From NCBI RefSeq assembly GCF_000378445.1, contig NZ_KB899706.1:1-64000 (forward strand): a DNA stretch of 64,000 nt. The letters run 5' to 3'. The notes below the pieces were generated by a model. That model did not search any database. It was not told where the DNA came from and was given only the letters and a program-made list of their open reading frames with translations. The stretch comes from Deinococcus aquatilis DSM 23025 (GTDB taxonomy: Bacteria > Deinococcota > Deinococci > Deinococcales > Deinococcaceae). The position numbers and the translations under genes were made by a program. Shown here one piece after another: positions 8,988 to 17,247 of this stretch (positions are counted from its first letter, which is position 1; each line of letters begins with the position of its first letter).

Positions 8988-9613
8988 AACCGATCTGAGG
9001 TTGATCTGTGGTGGGAGACGGAACCATTGATTCCTGGCTAGATTGGCAACTCCTCGAAGGCTGGGCGTCAGCACGAGGGGGTTGTACGTTCCCTTGACGT
9101 TGCCGGGGCATACAAGATTCCCGTACATGTTGGTTTTCCCCTCACCCCTGCTTCGTGCCCAGAGAGTTGCCCCGCCGGGCTTGGCAAGCTGAATGGAAAG
9201 CCCAAAGATGGGGCGTTCCAGTCAGTTTCTAGATGATTCGGAATCCGTAGCAGTTCGCTCCTCCCGGGAAAACACTGCCTTAAACTCCGGGTTGCGACTC
9301 CTACTGCCTTTATTAAGCCTGACAGCAGACGAGGCCATCTCTTCCCAAACAGTGCCCGCTCTCGGCGGGTATTGCTCGTTTGGGAGGCTGATTTTCCAAC
9401 GTTAAGTAAGATTACTAACTGTGGAGTCAGAGCGCTGTGACATATTCTGAATAACCTTAATCTTAGAAGAACACCAAGATAAATCGGTTCAGTGCTAAAA
9501 GATTCCCTCCCTTCCGAGTCACTCGTGGATTGAATGATCAATCTCAACGAGCGGGCATACAGGGCGTATGGCTTAATATTCGTCCTTCTGATGCAAAGAC
9601 TGTAGGAGCAAGA
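8988..9613. other. 626-base gap with a two-tier stem-loop
   Basis: No convincing gene. TCCCAAAC (9343-9350) pairs with GTTTGGGA (9378-9385), and inside it CCCGC (9355-9359) pairs with GCGGG (9365-9369). This is a plausible RNA structure without a T-run. Around 9400-9480 the DNA is AT-rich and could hold the promoter of the tctC-like gene. Bases 9236-9257 resemble 184-201 (TCGGAATCCGTA shared), probably a short dispersed word. A minus-strand open frame through the gap (9625-9068) has no coding character. Confidence 0.45.
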
Positions 9614-10594
9614 ATGAAACAGCAACAGTTAATTCGTTTGGGAAGTCTGGCAATGCTGTTGAGCACGGCGCTGTTGGGTGCGGGTTCTGGGGCATTGGCC
9701 CAAACAACCTCGGGTCTGCGTATTTTGGCCCCGGCCTCGGTGGGTGGCGGCTGGGACAACACCGCCAAAGCCATTGCCGAAACCCTCAAGCGCGAGGGCA
9801 TTTTTAACGATGTGACGGTGTATAACCTGCCGGGGAAAGCGGGCACTTTGGGCCTGGCCGAATTTGTCAAACTGCGCGGCCAAAGCAATCAACTGATGCT
9901 GACCGGATTTGTAATGGTGGCAGGCATTCCGCTGAATCAGAGTCCTTTTGACCTCAACAGCGACGTGACCCCGATTGCCCGCCTGACCACCGATTACGAA
10001 GTGCTGATCGTGCCCGCCAAATCGCGTTTTCGGGATGTCGAAGACCTGATCGCGGCATTCAAGGCGTCTCCGGGCAGCATCCGGTTTGGGGGCAGCAGCG
10101 CGGGCGGCAGCGCCCATATTGCCATCGGCAAGCTGGCCCGCGAACTGAATATTTCGATGGATCAGGTGCGCTACGTGCCCTCGGCGGGCGGCGCACAGGC
10201 CACCACAGCCATGCTGGGCGGGGAACTGGATGTGGTCAGTGCGGGCTACAGCGAAATAGAAGACGCCCTGAAAGGTGGTCAGGTGCGCGGGCTGGCTATT
10301 CTGGCCCCCGAAGCCGTGGACGGCATCAATCTGCCGACCCTGATCGAAAAAGGCATCGATGTAGACGTGTCCAACTGGCGCGGTGTGGTGGCCCCCGCCG
10401 GAATCAGCGCCGCCCAACGCGCCCGCCTGACCCTGATGATGACCCGCATGGTTCGCACCCGCAGTTGGCAGCAGCAACTGTCGCAAAACAAGTGGAATGC
10501 GTACTTTGCCACCGGCGACACCTTTGACCGTTTTGTGCGTTCACAAAAAACGGTGGTCACGCAACTCCTCCGAAGCCTGGACATCCTGAAATAA
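9614..10594 (+). CDS. TctC-type solute-binding protein
   Basis: A 326-residue periplasmic binding protein of the tripartite tricarboxylate transporter (TTT) family. A signal peptide (MKQQQLIRLG, then LAMLLSTALLGAGSGALA, cut after ALA) precedes the mature domain. Family marks are GGGWDNTAKAIAETL, the NLPGKAGTLGL loop, the IRFGGSSAGGSAHIAIG segment and VRYVPSAGGAQATTAMLGGELD. Such proteins bind carboxylates such as citrate and hand them to TctA/TctB membrane subunits, but neither is encoded next to it here. GGAG at 9605-9608 precedes the ATG at 9614 by 5 bases, which fixes the start. The next two genes look like signalling proteins, so sensing rather than transport is possible. Confidence 0.85.
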   Translation: MKQQQLIRLGSLAMLLSTALLGAGSGALAQTTSGLRILAPASVGGGWDNTAKAIAETLKREGIFNDVTVYNLPGKAGTLGLAEFVKLRGQSNQLMLTGFVMVAGIPLNQSPFDLNSDVTPIARLTTDYEVLIVPAKSRFRDVEDLIAAFKASPGSIRFGGSSAGGSAHIAIGKLARELNISMDQVRYVPSAGGAQATTAMLGGELDVVSAGYSEIEDALKGGQVRGLAILAPEAVDGINLPTLIEKGIDVDVSNWRGVVAPAGISAAQRARLTLMMTRMVRTRSWQQQLSQNKWNAYFATGDTFDRFVRSQKTVVTQLLRSLDILK

Positions 10595-10670
10595 CTCGGT
10601 TTCTGATTCACAGGCGACGGCTCCTGCCCAAGCGCTCTGTGTCTTGCCCTATCCAAGCGGAGAACTGCCT

Positions 10671-11726
10671 ATGTTCAGAGCCACCTACACTTCAGAAACG
10701 CTGCCGCTGCTGCTCCGGTACGTGGCTGGCCTTGGTCAGACTGGATTGCTGCATTGCCAGTCCCCGGAAATGGTCGTCACAGTGCTGAGCCTGACAGGAC
10801 AACAGGTGATTTCCTGCACCACTTTGCCGCCGCAGCTTGAGGGTTTGGCCGCCGTACAGGCCCTGCTGCGCCAACCGGAAGGCACCTGCCATTTTGAGGA
10901 AAGCTGGGCCGCCCAGGAAGCTCCCCTGCCCCTGCGTGCGGCCAGCCTGCTGATGCTGGACATCGAAGACCTGCTGATCAAGGTGCAAACCGTTTCTCCT
11001 GCGTTGGACCTGACCCACATTGGCCCCCACAGCGTGCCTGATCTGTTGGTTGCGGCTCCTCCTGCTGTTCTGGAGGGCGGGCCAGAATTCGCCTCTGCCG
11101 AGTTCTATGGGCGTCTTTGGGCACTGATAGACGGCCAGCGCACCGTTCAGGCGTTGGCGCACACGCTCGGACACAGTTTGGAGGAGGTGCGGCTGATCCT
11201 GGCTCAACTGGAGCAGCAGGGGGCGCTGCGTTTGGGCACCGGACCGCTGGTGTCTGCCGAAGGCATGGGCCAATTCGTGCAGGGCCTCACTGCCGTGGTC
11301 GGCCCCGTGGCAAAGCTGCTGATGCGGGATGCCCTCAAAGCCATTGGAGTGGCTCAAGAGGCCGTCCCAGTGGGCCTGCTGCCAGAGTTGAAAACGGAGG
11401 TCTTACGGGGCTGCCCGGTCAGCCGTCATCCCCAGATAGAGGCCCTTTTTCTGAGCTTGGCCAAATGGCCTCCGGCGCAGCCACCCAGCAGGCCGCCTGC
11501 CGTCCAGCCCTTTTCCTCACAGGAGTTGACGCACCAGCTGACCCATCTGCTTGGCCCGATTGCACGGGAACTGGTGCATGAAAGCTTGCAGCAGGTGCAG
11601 GGCAGTGCGTCCCCGCAGACCCTCGATACCGCGCAGATTCCCAACTTTCTGGATGCGTTGCAGGCCCTGTTGCCCCCGGCACGGCGCGGCGAGGCGGTGT
11701 TGCTTCTGCAAAGTTTTCGCCGCTAA
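10671..11726 (+). CDS. DUF4388-like protein with duplicated C-terminal motif
   Basis: A 351-residue cytoplasmic protein. The N-terminal 110 residues resemble DUF4388 (LPLLLRYVAGLGQTGLLHC, then GLAAVQALLRQPEGTCHFEE), a domain often found in gliding or signalling proteins of Deinococcota and Myxococcota. A middle segment (FYGRLWALIDGQRTVQALAHTLG) looks like a small winged-helix or PilZ-linker type region. The C-terminal part holds two related helices, LTAVVGPVAKLLMRDALKAIG and LTHLLGPIARELVHESLQQVQ, about 100 residues apart, separated by a proline-rich stretch. The start at 10671 is preceded by GGAG at 10659-10662. It is probably cotranscribed with tctC and ends in a terminator that overlaps its stop codon. 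Confidence 0.7.
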   Translation: MFRATYTSETLPLLLRYVAGLGQTGLLHCQSPEMVVTVLSLTGQQVISCTTLPPQLEGLAAVQALLRQPEGTCHFEESWAAQEAPLPLRAASLLMLDIEDLLIKVQTVSPALDLTHIGPHSVPDLLVAAPPAVLEGGPEFASAEFYGRLWALIDGQRTVQALAHTLGHSLEEVRLILAQLEQQGALRLGTGPLVSAEGMGQFVQGLTAVVGPVAKLLMRDALKAIGVAQEAVPVGLLPELKTEVLRGCPVSRHPQIEALFLSLAKWPPAQPPSRPPAVQPFSSQELTHQLTHLLGPIARELVHESLQQVQGSASPQTLDTAQIPNFLDALQALLPPARRGEAVLLLQSFRR

Positions 11727-11743
11727 ACGGCGGGGGCTTTTTT
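11718..11743 (+). terminator. Rho-independent terminator
   Basis: CGCCG (11718-11722) pairs with CGGCG (11728-11732), followed by GGGGC and a run of six T. The stem includes the last codons and the TAA of the upstream gene. Confidence 0.8.
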
Positions 11744-11787
11744 CCTTTTGTGCTTGATCTACTGCTGTCCTTCAAGGAGGGGTCTCT

Positions 11788-12666
11788 ATGTCTTCAACCA
11801 TTCTGTCTCCAGCAACGCTGTCTTCAACACCTCGGTCTGCAACCACTCTGTCTTTAAGGGTCAAGATTTTTTTGCTGGTGCTGGTGCCTTTGCTGGTGCT
11901 GGCAACCCTGATGCTGCTGCTGATGTCAAGCCGCCATGCCAACGAATACCGTGGACTGCTGGTGCGGGCTACGGCCCAGTCGGCATCGGTGTTCGGCATG
12001 GGCGTGCAGGAATCGATGGACTCGTCGGGAAAGCCGCTGACCAGTAGCGATGTGCAAGACAGCGTGCAGATGCGTTTGATGGAACTCGTGGCACTGGGAG
12101 CCACGCCGCTGCACTTTGCCACGGTGTACACCCAGGACGGAACGCTGCTGGCCGCCTATGACAACACCTTCAAAGATTCCAGCGTCGAAACCTCAGTGCT
12201 GCGGCAAAAGTTTGTGAATCTCATGGGTCAAGGCGGCAAGACGATCAGCGCCTATGCTCAGCAGGTCAGCAGCTTTGAACCGACCAAAGCGCAAGTGACC
12301 CCGGTTCCCCTGACCCAGCGCCTGGGCCAGCAGCAAACCACCCTGACCGGCTACCCCCTACCGGGCGGGGTCGGCGTGGTGGTCCTGGGCCTCAGCGAGC
12401 AGTACATTCGCGAACGCGTGGTCGCCAGCCTTGCGCCAACAGCCTTCCTGACCCTCCTGGTGGTGCTGCTGACGGCGGTGGGCGCGGCCCTGTTTGCCAA
12501 TGCCCTGATTCGCCGTATTCAGGCGCTGTCGGCGCGGGTCACGGCCATCAGCATGGGCGAACTCGATCAGCCGATTCTGGCCGATGCTCAGGATGAACTG
12601 GGCGAATTGGCCGAATCGGTGGAACGCATGCGCTTCAGTCTGGAAACCATCATGGCCCGGCTGTAG
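11788..12666 (+). CDS. Cache-HAMP membrane protein without output domain
   Basis: A 292-residue protein with two membrane helices (VKIFLLVLVPLLVLATLMLLLM near residue 27 and APTAFLTLLVVLLTAVGAALFANALI near residue 212) enclosing a periplasmic sensor region of about 160 residues (single Cache-like, LHFATVYTQDGTLLAAYDNTF). After the second helix comes a HAMP domain (RRIQALSARVTAISMGELDQPI, DELGELAESVERMRFSL). The protein stops there, so the kinase, cyclase or chemotaxis output domain expected after HAMP is missing. AAGGAGG at 11774-11780 gives a strong ribosome binding site 7 bases before the ATG. Partner output protein unknown. Confidence 0.8.
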   Translation: MSSTILSPATLSSTPRSATTLSLRVKIFLLVLVPLLVLATLMLLLMSSRHANEYRGLLVRATAQSASVFGMGVQESMDSSGKPLTSSDVQDSVQMRLMELVALGATPLHFATVYTQDGTLLAAYDNTFKDSSVETSVLRQKFVNLMGQGGKTISAYAQQVSSFEPTKAQVTPVPLTQRLGQQQTTLTGYPLPGGVGVVVLGLSEQYIRERVVASLAPTAFLTLLVVLLTAVGAALFANALIRRIQALSARVTAISMGELDQPILADAQDELGELAESVERMRFSLETIMARL

Positions 12667-12692
12667 GGACATTCTCTGACCCCGCCCGGTGC

Positions 12693-12698
12693 TAGCGT
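12693..12698 (+). promoter_or_regulatory. Leaderless -10 box of mqnC
   Basis: TAGCGT lies 6 bases before the ATG at 12705, so transcription would start at or next to the start codon. No Shine-Dalgarno sequence is present and the -35 region is weak. Confidence 0.5.
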
Positions 12699-12704
12699 AG
12701 GCTC

Positions 12705-13913
12705 ATGACGGCTCCTGCTGTGCCCACCCCCGGCCTTTCTTCTCCCGGCGCAATGCCCACCCACGCGGTGCTGGACAAGGCCGTACGGGGTGAGCGCCTG
12801 AACGCCGAAGAAATCGAGTCCCTGTATCACCTGCCGCTGCCCGATGTGGCGGCGGTGGCCCACGAACTCCGCCTGACCCGGCGCGACCCCGAAACAGTCA
12901 CGTTTCTGATCGACCGCAATATCAACTACACCAATATCTGCAACGTGGGCTGCAACTTCTGCGCCTTTTACCGCACAGGCCGCCAGAAAGACAGCTATAC
13001 GCTGGATTACGAGGCCATCAGCGCCAAGATTCGGGAACTCGAAGCCGTGAACGGCACGCGCATCTTGCTGCAAGGCGGCGTGAATCCGGCCCTCGGCCTC
13101 GATTACTACACGGGTCTGCTGCGACACGTCAAAGCCCACCATCCCAGCATCCGCATCGATGCTTTTTCGCCCGAAGAAGTGCTGTTTATGGAAAAAACCT
13201 TCGGGCTGGACCTGAATACGCTGCTGGACACGCTCATCGAGGCGGGGCTGGACGGTCTGCCGGGAGCGGGCGGCGAGATTCTGGAAGATGAGGTACGGGC
13301 CAAAGCCGCGCCTGCCCGAATTCGCAGCGCCGACTGGTTCCGCATTCTGGACGCGGCGCAGGAAAAGGGGCTGTATACGATTTCCACGATGGTCATCGGC
13401 TTTGGCGAAACCTACGCGCAGCGCACCCGCCACCTGCTCAAAATCCGGGATCAGCAGGACAAGGCGCAGGCCGAATACGGCGGCAACGGCTTCAGCGGGT
13501 TTGCCATGTGGACGCTGCAAACCGAGCATACGCGGCTGCATGGCAAGGCTCCGGGAGCCACCGCCCACGAGTATTTGCAGCAACTCGCCATCGCCCGCAT
13601 CGCGCTCGATAACATCGTGAATATTCAGGCGTCCTGGCCCGCGCAGGGGTTCAAGGTGGCGCAGGCGGCGCTGTATTACGGCGCAAACGACCTCGGCTCC
13701 ACCATGTTGGAAGAAAACGTGGTCAGTGCGGCGGGTGGGCACGGGCGGCACCATGCCACCGTGCGCGAACTGATCCGCATTGCCGTAGACGCCGGATTCG
13801 ACCCGGCCATCCGCAACAGCCGTTTTCAGATCATCGAACGGCCCGATGTGGACGCGGTGCTGAACCGTGCCGACGCCAACCCCGAAGCGGCGCGGGCCGT
13901 GGGCGCACTTTAA
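12705..13913 (+). CDS. mqnC: Cyclic dehypoxanthinyl futalosine synthase
   Basis: A radical SAM enzyme of 402 residues that cyclises dehypoxanthine futalosine in the futalosine route to menaquinone. The [4Fe-4S] cysteines are C79, C83 and C86 in ICNVGCNFCAFYR. Other family marks are ILLQGGVNPALGLDYY, the IDAFSPEEVLFMEKTFG segment, GLPGAGGEILEDEVR, STMVIGFGET and the ASWPAQGFKVAQAALYYGANDLGST region. The related MqnE and CofH carry different sequences around GGGAEI. The rest of the pathway is not in this window. The first 20 residues are proline-rich and not conserved, so the true start could be slightly downstream, but the leaderless promoter supports 12705. Confidence 0.93.
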   Translation: MTAPAVPTPGLSSPGAMPTHAVLDKAVRGERLNAEEIESLYHLPLPDVAAVAHELRLTRRDPETVTFLIDRNINYTNICNVGCNFCAFYRTGRQKDSYTLDYEAISAKIRELEAVNGTRILLQGGVNPALGLDYYTGLLRHVKAHHPSIRIDAFSPEEVLFMEKTFGLDLNTLLDTLIEAGLDGLPGAGGEILEDEVRAKAAPARIRSADWFRILDAAQEKGLYTISTMVIGFGETYAQRTRHLLKIRDQQDKAQAEYGGNGFSGFAMWTLQTEHTRLHGKAPGATAHEYLQQLAIARIALDNIVNIQASWPAQGFKVAQAALYYGANDLGSTMLEENVVSAAGGHGRHHATVRELIRIAVDAGFDPAIRNSRFQIIERPDVDAVLNRADANPEAARAVGAL

Positions 13914-13916
13914 ATT

Positions 13917-13947
13917 TTGTCAGGGGTCGCTCTGTTTTGGTTATATT
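13917..13947 (+). promoter_or_regulatory. Promoter of a leaderless lipoprotein gene
   Basis: TTGTCA (13917-13922) and TATATT (13942-13947), 19-base spacer. The ATG follows the -10 box by 6 bases, so the mRNA should begin at the start codon. Confidence 0.65.
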
Positions 13948-13953
13948 CTGACT

Positions 13954-14466
13954 ATGCGATCAATTGGCTCTAGCTTTGTCCTTATGCTGACTCTTCTGGC
14001 ATCCTGTGCTCCTGCTTTATCCAGCAGCAAGTCAAATAAGACTTTGACGAGCGGTCAGACTTGGACATATCAGCTTCCGTCACCTCTAGGACTTCCGTCT
14101 CCCTCCTACTCTTTCCAAACCAAAAAAGTCGTTGGAGAGATCTATGCTGCCGAGTTTGAAGGTCTAGGGAGCATGCTTTTTGGGAACGGCTTTGCGGCGA
14201 CGATCAAGGAAACACAGTTATTTATTGTTACCAACAGTCTGACTGGAAGCGGTGGAATGGTTTGCGTAGCCGAGCAGGATCCGGTAGACACCCCTAGTTT
14301 TAATGGTCAGATGTACGCCGTTACCGAAACAGACCGCAATGCCTTGATTGCAGGCGTGGCGAGTGTGGATGCTGGACAGCCCGGAGCAGCGGAAAAGGTA
14401 AAATTGGGCCTTGCCGAAACAATGAAGCAGCCTTCTTTGGGAGATTGCCTGTTGATTCGGCCCTGA
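13954..14466 (+). CDS. Predicted lipoprotein of unknown function
   Basis: A 170-residue protein with a lipoprotein signal peptide: MRSIGSSFVLMLTLLASC with the lipobox LLASC, so Cys18 is probably lipidated. The mature part is rich in Ser, Thr and Gly and strand-like (SGQTWTYQLPSPLG, KKVVGEIYAAEFEGLGS). Two cysteines (GGMVCVAEQD and GDCLLIRP) may form a disulfide. The composition is more AT-rich than the flanking genes. I do not recognise a family. The start is supported by the promoter whose -10 box ends 6 bases before it. The next gene begins 102 bases later on the same strand. Confidence 0.75.
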   Translation: MRSIGSSFVLMLTLLASCAPALSSSKSNKTLTSGQTWTYQLPSPLGLPSPSYSFQTKKVVGEIYAAEFEGLGSMLFGNGFAATIKETQLFIVTNSLTGSGGMVCVAEQDPVDTPSFNGQMYAVTETDRNALIAGVASVDAGQPGAAEKVKLGLAETMKQPSLGDCLLIRP

Positions 14467-14568
14467 TGTTGGGTGCGCTCGCCGTTTGTCTACGTATCTT
14501 GCGATTCATCAAGCCTATGCCGGGGCTTTCCAATCCTTTGACCTCTAAAATACAGCCACAATAGGATC

Positions 14569-14916
14569 ATGACGCCCCTCGTTTTTGTCGCCTGCGAAAG
14601 CTACGGCGAGGGCGCGTGGCGTCTGGAAGCGCATTTTCACCTCGCGGCGGTCAGGGATTTTCTGGAAGTGCTGACCTCGGCGGGCTTCGGCGGGCGCGGG
14701 CATCCGCCCGATCTCAGCGTCACCCTGGAAGCGGAACTGTTGTTTGAAGAGGAAGTCATCGCCGCGCCGACCTACTTTGCCGCCTCCGAACTGGGCCGCC
14801 TGCTGGGCCACGCGCCGCCCGAACTGGCCGCCCAATTCCGGGCGTGGCACGCCATGACCCGCGCCTTTGAGGGCATGGGTCGCCCCGCGAGGCTGATCGT
14901 GTGGCAGATCGAATGA
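14569..14916 (+). CDS. Small hypothetical protein, first of a tandem pair
   Basis: A 115-residue soluble protein starting MTPLVFVACESYGEG, with GFGGRGHPPDLSVTLEAEL and a helical end (HAPPELAAQFRAWHAMTRAFEGMG). It aligns over its whole length with the product of the next gene (LVFV.CE; a GRG.PP.L.V motif; a final RAW.A..R..E..G..R.V.W). I do not recognise a known family. The gene overlaps the next one by the ATGA tetranucleotide, so the two products are probably made together. A TTGACC (14538-14543) lies upstream. Confidence 0.65.
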   Translation: MTPLVFVACESYGEGAWRLEAHFHLAAVRDFLEVLTSAGFGGRGHPPDLSVTLEAELLFEEEVIAAPTYFAASELGRLLGHAPPELAAQFRAWHAMTRAFEGMGRPARLIVWQIE

Positions 14917-15245
14917 GCGCCCTCGTGTTTGTCGTCTGTGAGGCCCAAACGGGGGAGAGCTGGTCTGAGGTGGCCGCCTTCGAGCATGGTTCGGCCCGTC
15001 ATCTGCTGGCCCTGCTGGAAGCGGCAGAGCTGTCTGGGCGCGGGTGGCCGCCAGAGCTGGGCGTAAGTGCCCGTGCAGGACAACAGGAAGCTCAGGTCTT
15101 CGGCGCAACCTTTGTCATGGGGCCAGAACTGGCGCTCTTGGCGGCGGAAGACGACGACCCGGTGACGCTTCGGGCATGGCAAGCCTTCGCCCGCATCTAC
15201 GAGGACGCGGGCGCGGCGGTACGGGTGGTGCTCTGGTTTCTGTAA
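14913..15245 (+). CDS. Small hypothetical protein, second of a tandem pair
   Basis: A 110-residue paralogue of the preceding gene product. Shared positions include LVFVVCE, GRGWPPELGV, a PELALL/SELGRLL segment and the C-terminal RAWQAFARIYEDAG...VRVVLW. The start at 14913 overlaps the previous stop (ATGA). An upstream in-frame ATG at 14901 is less likely. Identity between the pair is low outside these blocks, so the duplication is old. The products may form a heterodimer. The downstream murJ gene converges on it. Confidence 0.65.
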   Translation: MSALVFVVCEAQTGESWSEVAAFEHGSARHLLALLEAAELSGRGWPPELGVSARAGQQEAQVFGATFVMGPELALLAAEDDDPVTLRAWQAFARIYEDAGAAVRVVLWFL

Positions 15246-15304
15246 GGCAGGTTCATCTGAACTGGGGAAACGATACCTCCATCACGCCCTTCTCCACACC
15301 CCCT

Positions 15305-16933
15305 CTACCGTTTCAGCCGCCGAAGCACGCCTGAAACTTCCGGCATCTTGAGGGCCAGCGCAAGCAGCAGATAGGCGCTCAGGCCCACGCCGCCCGCCAC
15401 AACCAGCCCCAGCACACCGGGGAAAATAAAACCGGGCGCAGGCATCAGGCGGGAGATGAACCACGCCAGAGCGCCTGCCAGCGCCGCCATCGGCAGGATG
15501 CGGGCCAGATGCGAGGCGATCTGGCGCGACGGAAAGCCCAGAGCGCGGCGGTACAGCAGGGCCAGCGCCCCGGCCATCAGAATGCCGCTGATGGTGGTGC
15601 TGACGCCGAAGCCCAGCAGGCCCAACTGCGGCACCAGCAGGCGGTACAGCCCCACTTCCAGCACAAAGCCGATGGCGCTGATGATCACGGCTTCACGGGT
15701 GCGCTCGCGGGCATAGAAGGTCCGCAGCAAAATCGTGACGATGGCCCACGGCACCAGCGCCAGCGCCCAGCCGGTCAGAATGCCGCTTCCGGCCTCGAAG
15801 CGCGGCACGTCGTAGTTGGAGCGCAGATTGAACAGGCTGACGGCGTAGGGTGCGAGGGCGATCAGCAGGGCGCTCATGGGCGCGGCCAGAAAGGTGGTGG
15901 TGCGGACGGCCTGCGCGGTCAGTGACCGGAAGGCAGGCCAATCTTTTTCGGCGGCGTGCTGAGAAAAACGCGGCAGCAGCGCCAGCGCGGGCGACACCAC
16001 GAACAGCCCGTTGACCATCGTGAAGAGGGCTTCTGCGTTGGAATAGCCGCCCTGTGTGCCCTGCCGAAACAGCGTGCCGTCGCTGAGCAGGCGCGTGACA
16101 TACACGTTCAGCAGTTGGCGTGCGCCCGCCGTGAGGGTAAAGGGGGCCATCTGCCGCAGCACTCGCCCCAGCGCAGGATGCCGTATCAGCGCGGGCGTGG
16201 GCAGCAGCCCAAAACGCCGCAGCGCAGGCAGTTGCACCAGCAGTTGCGCCACCCCGCCGATCAGCCATCCGAAGGCCAGCCAGGTGGCCGTATCGGGCAG
16301 GAGCAGCAGCGCGATGATGCTGGCGATATTGAAGGCCACCGGAGCAAAGCTGGATTCGCGGAAATGTTCGTCGGCGTTCAGCAGGCCCATGGCAATGCTG
16401 GACAGGCTGATCAGCATCAGAAACGGCATGACCAGTTGCGTCATGTACACGGCCAGCGCCCGGTCTACGTTGGAGGTGCCCGACAGCAGCAGGTTCACGA
16501 TCCACGGCGCAGCCAGGATGCCTACCGCCATCAGCACGAGGTTCACGGCGATCAGCACGCCCGAAAAGGCCGACGCCAACGCTTTTCGCTCGGCGGCATC
16601 CAGCGTCTTGTACACCGGAATAAAGGAGTTGACCAGTGCGCCTTCGGCCAGCAGTTCGCGCAGCAGGTTGGGAATCCGTACGGCCACCAGAAAGGCTTCC
16701 AGCAGCGTATTGCCAAACAGATTGATGATCTGCTGGCGCACGATTCCCGACAGCCGCGAACCCAGCGTTCCGGCCATCACGATCAGGGTGTTGCGGCCCA
16801 CCGATTTCTGAGCGGGCTTTTTGGGGGTATGTTCCGGCCCTCCAGAAGCGGTGGTCGGTGTGGGCGTGGCTCCATCAAACTCGATCTGGATCACAGGTGG
16901 GGTGCTTGAGGAGCCTGAAGGCGGAACGGTCAC
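15305..16933 (-). CDS. murJ: Lipid II flippase MurJ
   Basis: An integral membrane protein of 542 residues of the MOP superfamily, which flips lipid II across the cytoplasmic membrane for peptidoglycan synthesis. About 45 Pro/Thr-rich cytoplasmic residues precede the first helix. Family marks are GTLGSRLSGIVRQQIINLFG, the RIPNLLRELLAEGALVNSFIPVY segment (MurJ signature) and repeated membrane helices to the C-terminus (14 expected in the family). The GTG at 16933 is preceded by TACAGT 7 bases upstream with no ribosome binding site, so it is probably leaderless. The N-terminal extension is longer than in E. coli MurJ. Confidence 0.93.
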   Translation of the reverse strand: MTVPPSGSSSTPPVIQIEFDGATPTPTTASGGPEHTPKKPAQKSVGRNTLIVMAGTLGSRLSGIVRQQIINLFGNTLLEAFLVAVRIPNLLRELLAEGALVNSFIPVYKTLDAAERKALASAFSGVLIAVNLVLMAVGILAAPWIVNLLLSGTSNVDRALAVYMTQLVMPFLMLISLSSIAMGLLNADEHFRESSFAPVAFNIASIIALLLLPDTATWLAFGWLIGGVAQLLVQLPALRRFGLLPTPALIRHPALGRVLRQMAPFTLTAGARQLLNVYVTRLLSDGTLFRQGTQGGYSNAEALFTMVNGLFVVSPALALLPRFSQHAAEKDWPAFRSLTAQAVRTTTFLAAPMSALLIALAPYAVSLFNLRSNYDVPRFEAGSGILTGWALALVPWAIVTILLRTFYARERTREAVIISAIGFVLEVGLYRLLVPQLGLLGFGVSTTISGILMAGALALLYRRALGFPSRQIASHLARILPMAALAGALAWFISRLMPAPGFIFPGVLGLVVAGGVGLSAYLLLALALKMPEVSGVLRRLKR

Positions 16934-16940
16934 GCGGTCA

Positions 16941-16946
16941 ACTGTA
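16941..16946 (-). promoter_or_regulatory. Leaderless -10 box of murJ
   Basis: On the minus strand TACAGT ends 7 bases before the GTG at 16933. No Shine-Dalgarno sequence lies between. The -35 hexamer is not obvious. Confidence 0.45.
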
Positions 16947-17004
16947 GCGCCTCGCCGCCCTTATGCCCTCTCGCGCCACGTGAAAAGCTGTGGTAAACTC
17001 CCTC

Positions 17005-17032
17005 TTGCTTGTGGGGTTTACACTCCTAGAGC
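17005..17032 (+). promoter_or_regulatory. Candidate promoter of tRNA-Ser
   Basis: TTGCTT (17005-17010) and TAGAGC (17027-17032) with a 16-base spacer, just ahead of the first tRNA base at 17039. Confidence 0.4.
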
Positions 17033-17034
17033 AG

Positions 17035-17127
<93 letters not shown>

Positions 17128-17135
17128 AAAAAAGA

Positions 17136-17170
17136 AAACTGCCCCGGACGGATGATGTCTGGGGCAGTTT
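17136..17170 (+). terminator. Terminator after tRNA-Ser
   Basis: AAACTGCCCC (17136-17145) pairs exactly with GGGGCAGTTT (17161-17170), and the inner GGAC/GTCT extends the stem. It starts 9 bases after the CCA end. Confidence 0.8.
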
Positions 17171-17187
17171 AATTTGGTTTCCGTGAG

Positions 17188-17247
17188 TGTGGATCGTGGA
17201 GTGGGGGTTAACCACGTTCCACGATCCACGTTCTACATCCCACGTTC
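17188..17247. repeat. Heptamer-periodic repeat with inverted arms
   Basis: Bases 17212-17253 are three 14-base units beginning CCACGTT (17212, 17226, 17240), i.e. a 7-base period. GTGGATCGTGGA (17189-17200) is the exact reverse complement of 17218-17229, so the first part can fold back on the second. The repeat fills the gap between the tRNA-Ser terminator and the asd stop codon and may act as a bidirectional terminator. Confidence 0.75.

Noticed and set aside
5787..9128. A 1,113-codon open frame on the minus strand opposite topA
   Set aside because: It is a mirror of the GC-rich codon pattern of topA, whose motifs are complete; the reverse product has no domain, is rich in Arg, Gly and Gln, and has no start signals.
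185..9257. Shared word TCGGAATCCGTA near 185 and 9238 as IS ends
   Set aside because: Only about a dozen identical bases, no matching inverted partner, and no transposase remains at the second site.
9068..9625. A 185-codon minus-strand frame in the gap before the tctC-like gene
   Set aside because: No family, no ribosome site, and it crosses the stem-loop and AT-rich promoter-like zone of the opposite strand.
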